A DNA stretch of 64,000 nt, from contig CM060910.1 in the NCBI GenBank assembly GCA_030737875.1, positions 251,876,427-251,940,426 of the forward strand, read 5' to 3'. A program made the translations under genes and the position numbers. Origin of the DNA: Allium sativum (Eukaryota > Streptophyta > Magnoliopsida > Asparagales > Amaryllidaceae). The notes under the pieces are model-generated. The model worked only from the letters and a program-made list of their open reading frames with translations, had not been told where the DNA came from and ran no database searches. Shown piece by piece: positions 31,633 through 45,900 of the stretch (the first letter of the stretch is position 1; each line of letters opens with the position of its first letter).

Positions 31633-33530
31633 GAAACCACGCAAGCATGTTGCAACCTCGCTTGTTCGTCTTAGCTATCCTTAACTATCCCATTGATTAA
31701 ATAATAATAACACATTGTGAAGAAAATATTTCATAAAATTTAACTATATTTTACGTTGAAATCATGCACAATTGATCTCATTTTTTATTTCTACATTACA
31801 GTGTTTAACTTCGATACTTTTCTTTAGCTTATATGATTAATCTATAAAAAATGAATTTATAAGGAATGTTAGTCGTTAGATCTTATTTTTAAGTGATAAG
31901 ATATGATAATAATTTTAGATAATTGTTTCGAATTTGTAGAGAAAGTTCAATTGTTAAATCATATTTTATATTATTAGTATGTATGGACGTATTTAATTTG
32001 AAAAGTAAAATTAATTTTTGTTTAGATCCTACATGTTGATGTCCAAAGGTTGGCATAACGTCCGAAGATTTCCATGACAATGAAAATAAGCGTAAATGAG
32101 GTAAATATGCGGGGAGAACACAAGAAAAAAGAGAACATTGTACTTATAGTGGTTTGACTTGTCAAAACATATGTTCACTCCAATAGTATAGCACTTTATT
32201 GATCAACTTTCATCAATTACAAAATTGGGATCGATATTTCTCCCGAAAGTACAAGAGACATGAGGATCCCTAAGTGTCAAAAGTGAGAAGGAGCTTTTAC
32301 AATCCTAGAAACCAAAAAAGGATCCCTTTCTCATATCCCAGAGGGCTATTTATAGGTGAGATCTTGGAGGGAAGCCGGTAGGTGCGCGGGAAGAAGCCCA
32401 AGAGGGTCTATGTCACAAATCCGTCTACAATGGGATCGGTACCGAACACGGAGTCGGTACCAATCCCGAAACATTAAGTTGGTTTTTCCGGATTTGGGCG
32501 TGCCGAGCTCTTCCATCTGCTTTGTCTTGTCTTCTAGTGAAGTTTGGTTGGAACTTGGAAATTGCTTGAGGATCGAGAAATACGATGACTTGAAGTTGGA
32601 CGTGAATTGTTGAAATCCAGGACTTACACCAACTCTAAGGTCCTCATGATACATACTGACCCTTGGAGCACCAACCCTCCAACATTTAATGATTTTCAGT
32701 GATTATGGGAGTTACACCAACCCTTGATATTTCAGGGATTCTTATCGATCCTGGATGGTTTGAGAATTTCTACCGACCCTAAATGCCTTAGAGAAAATTC
32801 TAAGAAGCGAGGAGTTGTACCGACACCCTATGCCTTAAACTTATTTGTTGAGTTGTTTGGAGAGTGTGGATTCATATCGATCTCGGGTATGAGTTTATGC
32901 CGATCCTCAAACACTTGTGCATCTAAGAGTGATTTTGATGAGTAGAGATGACTGTACTTGCACGACTCCCTCCGGACTAGGTGCTCCAACGACACCTTTG
33001 AATCATTTAGCCATGCAACGATCGAGTCGTGTCGGCATGGATTGCTTCTGATAGCGAGCCAAAATGCCGGGTAACACTTGCTCTCTAAAGTATGTCTTCT
33101 CTGAACATGATGTTCTTTAAATCGAGAGAAGTCTTCAATATTCGAAAAGATCTTCAGGTAGTGTCTAGCAAATGGTCATGACCTATCCGTTGAGAAGTAT
33201 ATACCAGGTTATATATCTTTTTGGAGTGGTTGAGACACTTTATTGAAGCTCATTTGTATATGTGTGTAGTTCCAGCATTGTTGAGAGTTTCGGCGAGTTT
33301 GAGCTTTGTTGCTTAGACTGGAATCTGTCTGATGACGTTTAATCTTTGTGCAATTCAAGAAATAAAACGTTAGTCTCCGACTCTCGCATACACCAGAGTA
33401 TAAATGAGTCATTATCGGGATAGAGTCATGTATGCACTCACATGTTTGTATGTGGTTTTGTATGATACGATCGGAGCTATAAATGTGAAACATAATATAG
33501 TTTATATGTTTTGGCCTATGATCGCATAGT
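31633..33530 (-). other. probable degraded LTR sequence (minus strand)
   Basis: The minus strand carries a promoter-like CCTATAAATAGCC (32343-32357 region) followed by leader-like sequence and a stretch near 32140-32190 reminiscent of copia R-U5 wording. I cannot find TG/CA ends, a primer-binding site or coding sequence, so the limits are open. Confidence 0.35.
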
Positions 33531-33532
33531 AC

Positions 33533-34150
33533 AACACCCCGCATTTTTAATAATAAAAGTAATCAAAATAATTACATAAATAATTAATAGTGAAAATGGA
33601 CATTTTTGGAATTTTCATACTTTTGTTACGAAACGTGTACCATTACGTTCGTATCGATTTTCTGATTAATTTACATATATAATATGTTCCGAACGGAGTT
33701 CGTATGGAAAATTATTAATATTCAAAGTTTTGTATCGAAAATGTATTTATAAGTGTAAATGTGCATAAATACATTTATGTCAAAAATATATGTGTGTACT
33801 AATTCCATAATTGTATGCGTTTGAATTCAAAATTTAATGTGTGTCAAAAACGGAAGAAAATAAAACAAAACTAGAAACCAAAAATAATGTTAAAAACAAC
33901 TTTTAAAATTAAATACGCATAATCAAAGCAGGAACGTGGGGTGGTCCAAAAGTGTTAATACACGTTTGAGTCGACCCATGTATCGGTTGGATCGACCCAT
34001 GTGTTGACCCACCTATGGGCTGGGTGGACCCATGTGTCGATCTAGGCATGGTATGGGTGGAACCATGCCACGTTTAAACGATGCGCTCTCTTCGTTTTGA
34101 CGATTAATTTTTTATTGTTTTTAAATTCGACGAGTGTAGTTTATTTGGAC
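33533..34150 (+). mobile_element. truncated Ty3/gypsy LTR remnant (plus strand)
   Basis: ACAACACCCCGCATTTTTAA is close to the start of chromovirus-type LTRs. The stretch ends in a block with repeated GTCGACCCATG words, comparable to GTCGACC words just upstream of the TATA box in the 4322-7347 LTR. No second end or internal region. Confidence 0.4.
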
Positions 34151-35345
34151 ATTTATAGATAAACCTACAGGCTAGCCGTCAAACTCATATTTTTCTTAGT
34201 GGTTGCGAAAATTCTGCCATTCCCTTTCACCTCTAATTCTTCAAAAATAGAAAATAGTTAGGCTCTATGATTCAATATTTTAAGGCGGATGTTTTAGGTT
34301 TGAGGTTTAGATGCCCAAATTCTCCATCCGTACGAAGTAAGTCCTTCGGATCTCAATCTAAATAATTTTTGTATTCCTTTTGGATTCAGATTTGTAAATC
34401 CGTGAAAAGTATAGTTTGTAGATTCAAATAAGAAAGACCATGGACAACAAATCTAAATCCAAATCAGATCCAAAGCTTGAAGCGCAAATCTGAGAAGAGT
34501 GGATTAAAATTATTCTTTTTAATAACAGTATATATCATCATTTAATTCCTGTCAAATCAATAAGATTTTTTATCAATCCTCTTTTCTTCTTTCTACGTCA
34601 GATTTTACAGCTTTATGTTAAATTTTTGTTATGCGCAAAATATGCTTAAATTGCAATATTGGAATATGTATATGACTAAACTGTGCATCTAATTTTATGC
34701 GACTGATTATAGTCCTTTTTGTTTGCGCGCGTTGGAAAATATATTTCAATTGTAACTATGAATAAAAGAGGATTTCATAACTTGGGGCTTAATGAACATG
34801 TAATATCAAAACAGTAATAAAATGAAATTTGGGTTGAAAATAGGCAAACTTGATAAGACTTGCTAAATAACGGTAACAAAGGTTGACGTGACATAATTAA
34901 TATTACGTACAGTAAATTTGTAGCTGATTGGTAAATCTGAGAATTCCCATATTTATTTCTTAAAATTACCGTTCAGAATTATAATGGAATAAAGATAGAA
35001 ATTGTTGGGATTGAAAGAAAAAAGGGATATAAGCCCAATTGTGAATAATTTTACATTATTTATGCCAAATTGGGAATATAAATCGAGAATAGGAATGACA
35101 TATAATGATTAAAATAGGAAGCTAGAATAGCCTAAGTTGATTGGTTAGGACAAGGGAATGTATTTCCATAGTTTGGTTTGTAAGAAAAATGAAAAACAAG
35201 TTGATACCATAATCTAAGTTTTCTAGAAACAGCTTTTTTATGCTTACTCTCTCTAGATGCTTTGGATATTCATTTGCTTACAACCAAACATAATTTTTAT
35301 GCGCATATTCAGTTATTTTACTCCATTTGGTTATAACTTACAAAT
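34151..35345. other. intergenic sequence, nothing recognised
   Basis: AT-rich; no ORF, no repeat structure I can define. It is the left target flank of the 21.8-kb element. Confidence 0.5.
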
Positions 35346-35350
35346 CTCTT
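35346..35350. other. left target-site duplication of the 21.8-kb element
   Basis: CTCTT, repeated exactly at 57183-57187. Confidence 0.9.
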
Positions 35351-38300
35351 TGTAAAAACCCGTAACTTCCCCGTAAAAGAAAGCGGCGGATAGTTCGAGA
35401 ACAAACCACAACAGAACATACAGAAGAACATTTCATTGTATATTACAACAATGCATCAGATTACAAGAATATACAGAGTATAAATGAATATCACACAGAA
35501 ATATCAGAGATTTAAATTACATTTAAATACATAGCAGCGGAAAATAATACAATACACAACTAGAATGAGATATACGGATACAAAGCTTTCCGGATATCAT
35601 TCCAGCTGTAAACCAGGATCCTGTGAATATAAATCTGCAAAACCAAAACTACTAGCTGCCCATGTCAAAATAGGGGCATCCAGAGTTTAGGTTAAAACAA
35701 TAAACTCCAGGTCAGTCATGTGACTGGTGTGAGAACTAAAACAGTTTATCTTTATTTTAAAGTTAGGTAAATCAAGGGACCACGCCGTATAACACGGAAC
35801 GGGTTTCCTCCCAAGAATACCAGTGCATAAAACAAACAGCGCAATGCTAAATAAAGAAAAATGAAGCTGTTATAAGACCCAGGTCCCATCACACAATGCA
35901 ACGCAGCCGAGGATAGGGTTTTCCCTTATAACAGCCAAGGAATGCTTGATACGGTTAAAACAAATCGTTTGATACTATTATAAGTGCATAGTGCATAAAA
36001 CAACTTCAAATCATAAGTATCAATCATAGGCGGCATGAGCGCCCCATCCCACTATGTCACCATATATAGGTTTACAAATAAAACCGCAAAGTCACGTATT
36101 TGGAAATTGGATTTCCGTCTATGAACCGAGGCAAAAGATAGTCCTCAACCGATTCGAGACAATCTAGCCTACCATGTCTCAGGAACAGCCGCAACTGCCC
36201 CCTGGATCGTCAGGGCCGGTCCACCGATGTGGATTATTATGCCTGAACAATACGTCTCCCCGCCCTTTGGGGCGCAAACGAGCCAACGAATGACTCCATC
36301 GGACCCGGATCGTCCGATCAAACCGAGGCGCCTCGCAACAGCAACAACCACATAAGTCAAACTCGTCAGGGCGTGTAAAACCACTGACGCCACTTTTAGC
36401 TAGAAAGAAACGCAAGTCCTCCCTGAGGTCCGTCTCCCGTTTTTGGTTCATACCGGGTGTGAAACACGCGAGGTAAACGTTACACAAAGCTACGCCACAA
36501 AGACCGTGCTTTGATCATCACCACAAGACTTTGCTTTTCAACAGAAGCCTCGATCAATTGCCACTTAGGCATGCCACACAGGCAATTCACTCCATGTGTT
36601 TGATATCCATCAATATATAACCCCAGAGCTCGTACGTCTCAGAGAAGGGCGTTAAGCAAGAGAATAAATTCTCTGCCGCCAAACAGATATATATTTAATA
36701 GAGATCAATCACACAGACTAAAATCCAATGTCAGACACACAGTCCATTTACAAGTCCGTTCTGGGTCTGAACGAAACCGGAGGCACCTAGTACCTCGCAT
36801 ATCCATCGATCTCCAAGTACGTCTGGACGATCACTAACTGTTTCCATCTTCTTGGGTGTACAGCCCAATCAAGATCATCAGTAATTACCCAAACGACGTG
36901 AAGACCTCCGGTCTTCGACCATCGTCTTCATCTTCGACTTATCGTCGTATCAGTTATTCAGAATGGGATAAACCCGGTCTTTCCGAATAACTCGCGTATA
37001 TTTTAAATAAGTGTTACACAAACACAACATACACCTCATTCCAATTCATTAGTCACTAACCGTAAATTAATCAAGAGAATAATTCCCCAAATATTAACCC
37101 CGAAGGCCGAAACCAACATCAGATCAATATTCAGAAAACCATTCTGCTTGGCTAACCGACAGTTAGTTTCTAAATTTCACATTCATAGGGAAAGGTTCCC
37201 ATTAATTTTATCCAAGATGAATTTCTTGAATTTATCCTTTAATCTATTTTTGAATATCAATTCAAACTAGTCGGGATTAGCGAACCTTACCGAAGTAATC
37301 ATTTATTTTAATTTCCCAATCCCAACCTATTCGTCCCATGAAGTAAAACTGGTAATACTTCATATCTAACACCACAGTGTTATCGGTAAATTCAATTACC
37401 ATTTCACGTTCAAATCTAATTAAAGATTTAACTATCGCCTGGAGCAAAACTGGTGATACTCCATTCTCGACCATTTCAATCTAATTAAAGATTCATTAAA
37501 ACTCCACTTAGTTTTAATCGTTAACTGGGTAAAAAAATCCGTGTCATTTAAAAACACGGTTCACGATAAACCCAAAGTCACATTCATTAGTTATCGGGTT
37601 AAAGAACAAGTGTTATTTAAAACACTGTTCACGATAAACCCAACAATCAATATCAATTCAATTCCAATTAAATATTATTTAATTGGTACACTTCATTAAA
37701 TCTAAATAAAAAGATTTAATCATTTCTCAACTAGGTTCAAGAACAGTGTTAGTGAAGACACCATTCACGACAAACCCAAATCACATTCGATATTCAATAC
37801 AAGGCTCTGAATAGAAAATATATCGGCTTATATTCAATATCGAATTCTACGACTAACAAATGTCGTATTGGAAATAACGATATAAATATATATCTTTCAA
37901 ATTTCCATAACAACACCTGTATAATCACGAATTCCAACATCGAAATATTCCGAAGACAATTTCGATTCAAATCCACTCCAATGCATTCATTGGAAATTTT
38001 GGTTATTTTCAAAACCATTTCAAATTCAATTTATTTATTTAAAAATAAATAGAATTATAATCCTAGTTCAAAACTAGTTCATTTCGATAAAAATCTATTT
38101 TTATCTTTTCAAATAGGGAGTTTTTCATCCCAATTTTTCCCAAATCATTTCTTATGATTTTACACAAATTATTACTATTTTTAATAATTTTATCAAGGCC
38201 CGTACAGTCGATTTCCACCAATGGCCATCGAACTGCACGTATAGCGACCTTTTTCCAATTTGATTTGGACATAATTCCAAATCCAACCGTTAGATTTCTA

Positions 38301-38668
38301 ATTTATCACATTCGTTAGAAAGCTCTTTTCGATACGAACCCAACGGTTCCGGTTTTAGGAGAATCCGACGGTCGGATCTCCCGCAATGTCCGTTTGAAAT
38401 AAATGGTCGAAATTCACGAACTGCCGCGGCGCGGCGCGTTCTATTCAGGCCATTATATTATATATATAATATATTTCGTCGATTTCTGTTTAAAACGAAT
38501 TATATAAATAGTTTTAAATTCGATTCAAAAGCAATTTCAACTTCCGTTTCAATTCAAATCAAAATTGAATTCTTCTCTATAAATTCGTTTTAAAATTCAT
38601 TTCTATTCAATTCAAATTTCAATTCAATTTGAATTCATTTCAATTCGCTTTCAATTCAATTTGAATTC

Positions 38669-38882
38669 GTTTTCAATTCATTTCGAAATCGTTTTCAATT
38701 CAATTCATTTCGAAATCGTTTTCAATTCAATTCATTTCGAAATCGTTTTCAATTCAATTCATTTCGAAATCGTTTTCAATTCAGTTCATTTCGAAATCGT
38801 TTTCAATTCAATTCATTTCGAAATCGTTTTCAATTCAATTCATTTCGAAATCGTTTTCAATTCAATTCATTTCGAAATCGTT
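38669..38882 (+). repeat. 27-bp tandem array in LTR1 (8 units)
   Basis: Repeat unit contains TTCAATTCATTTCGAAATCG. Because 27 is a multiple of three it leaves an open frame repeating FNSIHFEIV, a by-product of the repeat and not a protein gene. Confidence 0.9.
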
Positions 38883-39933
38883 TAAAATCGATATAGATAT
38901 CGTTCACGTCAAAATGGCGTCAATCTAATCAACACGGCTTCATACATTTCTATTTTCAAATATTCTATTTCAAATATTTCTTTTTCAAAATAGTTGTTAT
39001 CAAAATATTTCGTTCAACACATGACCAATCTCAATGGATGAGTACTGTCAACACATGAACTTTTATTTTATAATATTCTTTATTTTTCAAATTGGAATGA
39101 GGCCCAATCAATTACCATATAAAGTTAATTATATGGATTTTCATACAACACATGTATATAATAACATTGAAAATAATCAACCATCAACCAAAGTGCACTA
39201 CACTGTATAAGCATCAAATATAGATATCTAACGCTTATAACAGCCTGTCAATCAATCGATCGACATATTTAATCAATCAGGATGAGTGAACTTCAAATTT
39301 CATCCCAACACCCGTGTGGGGTTTCAAACAATCAAACACATATTTTATTTGTGCTGTTGGGCGATGTGTAAAATTTATCGTCCCAATCAATGTCATTCAA
39401 ATAGGTGTACATAAACAAACCGTCTGGTTTGTAAATGAATCTTCTATTTTATTCACTTCACGTTAAAAATTATATTTTTAACGATAAAACATTTTATTTC
39501 AACCTATGAATTTCTATTCAATTCATTCTTTAAATAAAATGATATTTTTATTTTTCTAACTTATTTTAGAAAATTTCGGCGGCATAACGGCACGATACTA
39601 GAAACGGGACGAGGCCTAGCCTTATCCCCGGTCTAGTGAAGGCCCACGCCATTCACACATCAATCAAATCAATTCATTTCACCACACAATTCAATTTCAA
39701 TCAAATTATCCAACTAATCTACGCAACCAAACAAACAAGTCCATGGTCTGTGGACGATTGTGTCGGGTGCTACTAAGCACCGTCTGCATCCTAGTATATA
39801 TATAACTAGAAAAATAAATTGAAAGGTGAGAAATTCTCACATATAGCTATCCTAGCTCCACGGCACTTCATTGATAGGAATCTTCATCGCTATCGCATCT
39901 TCGTCATCTTCGTCGTCCGCTTTCACTACCTAT

Positions 39934-40265
39934 GTAAAAATCGAATTTTGACTTCGTTATTCAATATATAAAAATCGAATTTTTAGTTCGCTATTCAATA
40001 TATAAAAATCGAATTTTTAGTTCGCTATTCAATATATAAAAATCGAATTTTTAGTTCGCTATTCAATATATAAAAATCGAATTTTTAGTTTGCTATTCAA
40101 TATATAAAAATCGAATTTTTAGTTCGCTATTCAATATATAAAAATCGAATTTTTAGTTCGCTATTCAATATATAAAAATCGAATTTTTAGTTCGCTATTC
40201 AATATATAAAAATCAAATTTTTACTCCACTTTTCAATATAGAAAAATCTTATTTTTACTACGCTA
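39934..40265 (+). repeat. 34-bp tandem array in LTR1 (about 9-10 units)
   Basis: Unit TTCAATATATAAAAATCGAA followed by TTTTTAGTTCGCTA, repeating every 34 bp from 39960, with degenerate units trailing to about 40420. Each unit has a near-palindromic AAAAATCGAATTTTT core. Confidence 0.9.
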
Positions 40266-41002
40266 TTCAAATATAAAAGATTATATTTTTACTATGCTTT
40301 TCAAATATAAAAGATTATATTTTTACTTCATCCATATAGTAAAGACTATATTTTTAATACTTTAAAAAATATAAAAATCATATTTTTAATACTTTAAAAA
40401 TATAAAAATCATATTTTTATTTCCTTTACACATACAAAGATGATATTTCTATATCCTCTATCACATAAAGATTTCGCCTTTATAAAAATAAAGACTTCGC
40501 CTTTTTCATATTTTAAAGATTTCTAAATAAAATCATTGCTTTCTAACCAAAAATAAAAATCAGTTTTTAAATTAACAAAAATCAGTTTTTAAATTAAAAC
40601 AAAATATAGTTTTTAAATTAAAACAAAATATAGTTTTTAAATTAACACAAATATTAAAACTCACCTTTCTTTCTAGGTCAGAAGGGGGTGGGGGTGTCAG
40701 GTGGTCGCAAAAGGGGTGGATGGCTGTCAGGCGGTGGCCGCGCGAGGGGGGGGGGCTCGCGGTCTCGAGGCGGCGCTGGGATGGGTGACAACGGCGGAGT
40801 CTTGGCTTCTGGGCGTCAAATAGGAGATGAGATGATGGGGGTTAAAGCGGAGGGATCGCGGTGTTGGAGTCGACGGCCTGGGGTGGGTGTGACGTCGGTC
40901 ATCGACGATGGAGGGTGGATCGAGATCGGGTTTTGGGTTTATTTTTTTTTTCTCTTGTTTTATTTTCTGAATTGCGACGGGGAAGGAAGGGAAAAAGGGG
41001 GG

Positions 41003-41010
41003 GTATATGA
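41003..41010 (-). promoter_or_regulatory. candidate TATA box of the giant LTR
   Basis: The minus strand reads TTTTTCATATACCCC, followed by a pyrimidine-rich start-like run and then a GC-rich leader. If right, U3 is ~0.9 kb and R-U5 about 5.6 kb. The same site is present at the matching place in LTR2 and LTR3. Confidence 0.4.
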
Positions 41011-41944
41011 AAAAGGATTTATTTATTTAGTTTATTTTTAATTTATTTTCTTATTATAGTTGACTTTTGTCCCGAACCCCGAATCGATCCCAACGAATGT
41101 CGCTACTTGCTAATTACCCCCATTCCGAACACAATGGGATATGTATCGCAGGCCAATTCGATCGTTATGATCCGTTTTCATTAAATTTACATTCTAAATC
41201 TTTATATTCAATTTTTAACGTGCATTTCCCAATTACCGGGGTCGCATACGAACTCTATAAATTGCAGAAAAATATTTTCTAGCTTCGTATTGACGATACG
41301 GTCCTAACAAAACTAGTTTCATCAAATTCTGAGACCGTTTGAAAAATGGCCAATTTCCAGTCGATTAAAATCAACTGAAAGTGGTCAAACGCATTTTCCT
41401 TTGCCACGCTCACATATTGATTCGAAAAATTATGAAATTTGAAACCTAGCAATAATTCGACATCACGGACCCAACAAAACTGGTTTCGTCGAAATCCGGG
41501 GTCGTTTGCAAAATTGCTATTTTTAAGGGCCTTATATATATAAAAATATATATAAATTCCACAGCGACTATTTCTAATTTTAAACTGGACATATCTTATC
41601 ATTTCTAAGATGAAATCTCAGTTTGTTAACTTCGTTACAAAGATATAGTTATACAGATTCAAATATTTCTTGTTTCGTTCAATTCTGACTTATATTGAAT
41701 TCTGTATATTCATTTGAAATTAGAAATCGAATTTTCGAACTACCGCGCCATTTTCAATTCCTTTTATAATTATATATAATTATTTATATTCTAACGACGA
41801 CGCGTATAATATATACGTTCGAATTATATTCAAAATAAATTTCTCGTCGATATTATTTAAAATAATCTATTTTAAATAATCAAAATTCGCTAAAATCGCC
41901 AAAATAAAAATTTTAAACTGGCCCAGATTTTACGGGTTGTTACA

Positions 41945-42981
41945 ATCTCCCCCACTTAAAACTTTTCGTCCCCGAAAAGGAACAAAGTCGAAAGTTGTTT
42001 AATTATTAAGCTCTACATTCGATCTGGCTTTCCTTCTCCAACTTTTTAGTTTCTGAGAATTTTCAAAATTTCAAAAATTTGGCTAACACCCTAAATTTTC
42101 GAAAAATTTCGCCATAACCTCCCCTGCACCGGGAGCATCGGGGAATTTCAAATAGCTTCCCCGGTCCTTCAGATCTCAAAAAGAAAAAGAAAAAGCCAAG
42201 CGGCTAGCCAATAGGCTCACAAAATCATCATCACCCAAACAAAACAGGAAATTATGTAGTAAACATGTACCTATTTGTCGGGCAAACAAATTTTATTCTC
42301 TGCTCTAGCCTCCTTGCTATGACCTGTTCAATGATATATATGTATGCAAGCAAATGCGACCAAATTTCAATACAATTCAATATTTGTTTCAAATAGGCTA
42401 AATGGTTCAAAATTTATCAAACAACTAAACAAGCAACACAAACATCAATCAATTAGTGAATTAGAGTCTCAAATTCATAATTTTGATACATATACAGAAA
42501 ATCATGTTTTGATGCCAAATCACAACAATGTATTCTAGCTATATAAGTTTTGGTTCTCACACCAGTCTAATGGAAATATATAGATGTCACACCTTCGAAA
42601 CTCGAACATAAATGTTGATGATGCGATCGCTATCATCAATATCATCTTCGGGCGACTAGAGTGTGATGCTATATCTATCCAATATATTAAAACTTTGAAT
42701 ACACGCGGATCAGACGTATACGCAAAATTTATATATACTAGATTGTCCACATCAATATAAATAAATAACCAAATACGTTTAAAACGATTTTAAATTTTCA
42801 AAACAAAATTGGTTTTCATTTTTCAAATATACTCTTCACACTCGTTCTAGGATACTACTGATCCTATCTCTAACGAGTCATTCCCATTGGATATTACTAA
42901 CCCAATATCTGATGAATTCTTTCGTACAGTTCTAATGTGTCTTGTTCTCTGAGCTTTGTAAACCAAAGCTCTGATACCAAC
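41945..42981 (-). mobile_element. internal region 1 (1,037 bp, non-coding)
   Basis: Bounded by the polypurine tract (41945-41956 on the plus strand ATCTCCCCCACTT) and the primer-binding site. A TTTTCGGGGACGAAAAG motif sits just before the tract, as at the 3' end of chromovirus internal regions. The longest frames are 60-70 codons with no recognisable domain. Confidence 0.88.
42968..42979 (-). promoter_or_regulatory. primer-binding site of internal region 1
   Basis: Minus strand TGGTATCAGAGC, two bases (GT) after the ...TTTTTACA end of LTR2. Confidence 0.92.
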
Positions 42982-45900
42982 TGTAAAAACCCGTAACTTC
43001 CCCGTAAAAGAAAGCGGCGGATAGTTCGAGAACAAACCACAACAGAACATACAGAAGAACATTTCATTGTATATTACAACAATGCATCAGATTACAAGAA
43101 TATACAGAGTATAAATGAATATCACACAGAAATATCAGAGATTTAAATTACATTTAAATACATAGCAGCGGAAAATAATACAATACACAACTAGAATGAG
43201 ATATACGGATACAAAGCTTTCCGGATATCGTTCCAGCTGTAAACCAGGATCCTGTGAATATAAATCTGCAAAACCAAAACTACTAGCTGCCCGTGTCAAA
43301 ATAGGGGCACCCAGAGTTTAGGTTAAAACAATAAACTCTAGGTCAGTCATGTGACTGATGTGAGAACTAAAACAGTTTATCTTTATTTTAAAGTTAGGTA
43401 AATCAAGGGACCACGCCGTATAACACGGAACGGGTTTCCTCCCAAGAATACCAGTGCATAAAACAAACAGCGCAATGCTAAATAAAGAAAAATGAAGTTG
43501 TTATAAGACCCAGGTCCCATCACACAATGCAACGCAGCCGAGGATAGGGTTTTCCCTTATAACAGCCAAGGAATGCTTGATACGGTTAAAACAAATCGTT
43601 TGATACTATTATAAGTGCATAGTGCATAAAACAACTTCAAATCATAAGTATCAATCATAGGCGGCATGAGCGCCCCATCCCACTATGTCACCATATATAG
43701 GTTTACAAATAAAACCGCAAAGTCACGTATTTGGAAATTGGATTTCCGTCTATGAACCGAGGCAAAAGATAGTCCTCAACCGATTCGAGACAATCTAGCC
43801 TACCATGTCTCAGGAACAGCCGCAACTGCCCCCTGGATCGTCAGGGCCGGTCCACCGATGTGGATTATTATGCCTGAACAATACGTCTCCCCGCCCTTTG
43901 GGGCGCAAACGAGCCAACGAATGACTCCATCGGACCCGGATCGTCCGATCAAACCGAGGCGCCTCGCAACAGCAACAACCACATAAGTCAAACTCGTCAG
44001 GGCGTGTAAAACCACTGACGCCACTTTTAGCTAGAAAGAAACGCAAGTCCTCCCTGAGGTCCGTCTCCCGTTTTTGGTTCATACCGGGTGTGAAACACGC
44101 GAGGTAAACGTTACACAAAGCTACGCCACAAAGGCCGTGCTTTGATCATCACCACAAGACTTTGCTTTTCAACAGAAGCCTCGATCAATTGCCACTTAGG
44201 CATGCCACACAGGCAATTCACTCCATGTGTTTGATATCCATCAATATATAACCCCTGAGCTCGTACGTCTCAGAGAAGGGCGTTAAGCAAGAGAATAAAT
44301 TCTCTGCCGCCAAACAGATATATATTTAATAGAGATCAATCACACAGACTAAAATCCAATGTCAGACACACAGTCCATTTACAAGTCCGTTCTGGGTCTG
44401 AACGAAACCGGAGGCACCTAGTACCTCGCATATCCATCGATCTCCAAGTACGTCTGGACGATCACTAACTGTTTCCATCTTCTTGGGTGTACAGCCCAAT
44501 CAAGATCATCAGTAATTACCCAAATGACGTGAAGACCTCCGGTCTTCGACCATCGTCTTCATCTTCGACTTATCGTCGTATCAGTTATTCAGAATGGGAT
44601 AAACCCGGTCTTTCCGAATAACTCGCGTATATTTTAAATAAGTATTACACAAACACAACATACGCCTCATTCCAATTCATTAGTCACTAACCGTAAATTA
44701 ATCAAGAGAATAATTCCCCAAATATTAACCCCGAAGGCCGAAACCAACATCAGATCAATATTCAGAAAACCATTCTGCTTGGCTAACCGACAGTTAGTTT
44801 CTAAATTTCACATTCATAGGGAAAGGTTCCCATTAATTTTATCCAAGATGAATTTCTTGAATTTATTCTTTAATCTATTTTTGAATATCAATTCAAACTA
44901 GTCGGGATTAGCGAACCTTACCGAAGTAATCATTTATTTTAATTTCCCAATCCCAACCTATTCATCCCATGAAGTAAAACTGGTAATACTTCATATCTAA
45001 CACCACAGTGTTATCGGTAAATTCAATTACCATTTCACGTTCAAATCTAATTAAAGATTTAACTATCGCCTGGAGCAAAACTGGTGATACTCCATTCTCG
45101 ACCATTTCAATCTAATTAAAGATTCATTAAAACTCCACTTAGTTTTAATCGTTAACTGGGTTAAAGAATCCGTGTCATTTAAAAACACGGTTCACGATAA
45201 ACCCAAAGTCACATTCATTAATTATCGGGTTAAAGAACAAGTGTTATTTAAAACACTGTTCATGATAAACCCAACAATCAATATCAATTCAATTCCAATT
45301 AAATATTATTTAATTGGTACACTTCATTAAATCTAAATAAAAAGATTTAATCATTTCTCAACTAGGTTCAAGAACAGTGTTAGTGAAGACACCATTCACG
45401 ACAAACCCAAATCACATTCGATATTCAATACAAGGCTCTGAATAGAAAATATATCGGCTTATATTCAATATCGAATTCTACGACTAACAAATGTCGTATT
45501 GGAAATAACGATATAAATATATATCTTTCAAATTTCCATAACAACACCTGTATAATCACGAATTCCAACATCGAAATATTCCGAAGACAATTTCGATTCA
45601 AATCCACTCCAATGCATTCATTGGAAATTTTGGTTATTTTCAAAACCATTTCAAATTCAATTTATTTATTTAAAAATAAATAAAATTATAATCCTAGTTC
45701 AAAACTAGTTCATTTCAATAAAAATCTATTTTTATCTTTTCAAATAGGGAGTTTTTCATCCCAATTTTTCCCAAATCATTTCTTATGATTTTACACAAAT
45801 TATTACTATTTTTAATAATTTTATCAAGGCCCGTACAGTCGATTTCCACCAATGGCCATCGAACTGCACGTATAGCGACCTTTTTCCAATTTGATTTGGA

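Larger units (their letters stand above)
35351..41944 (-). repeat. LTR1 (6,594 bp; 3' LTR of the array)
   Basis: Plus strand begins TGTAAAAACCCGTAACTTCC and ends GGGTTGTTACA. It carries the 27-bp array at 38669-38882, the 34-bp array at 39934-40265 and a GC-rich patch at 40680-40940. It has private variants not shared by LTR2 and LTR3, for example GTAAAAAAATCC near 37529 and GGGATCGCGG near 40853. No transposon protein is encoded. Confidence 0.92.

Noticed and set aside
36179..36487. 102-codon minus-strand frame rich in Cys/Arg, identical in all three LTRs
   Set aside because: Identity among young LTR copies is expected and is not evidence of coding. No recognisable domain, and overlapping frames are equally open.
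38661..38885. Open frame of nine-residue repeats (FNSIHFEIV) as a possible repeat protein, also at 46292-46516 and 53927-54124
   Set aside because: It follows mechanically from a 27-bp tandem repeat whose length is a multiple of three. It lies antisense to the element and has no start context or domain.
38669..40265. CRISPR-like look of the 27-bp and 34-bp arrays
   Set aside because: Units are contiguous without unique spacers, and the setting is a plant LTR retrotransposon.
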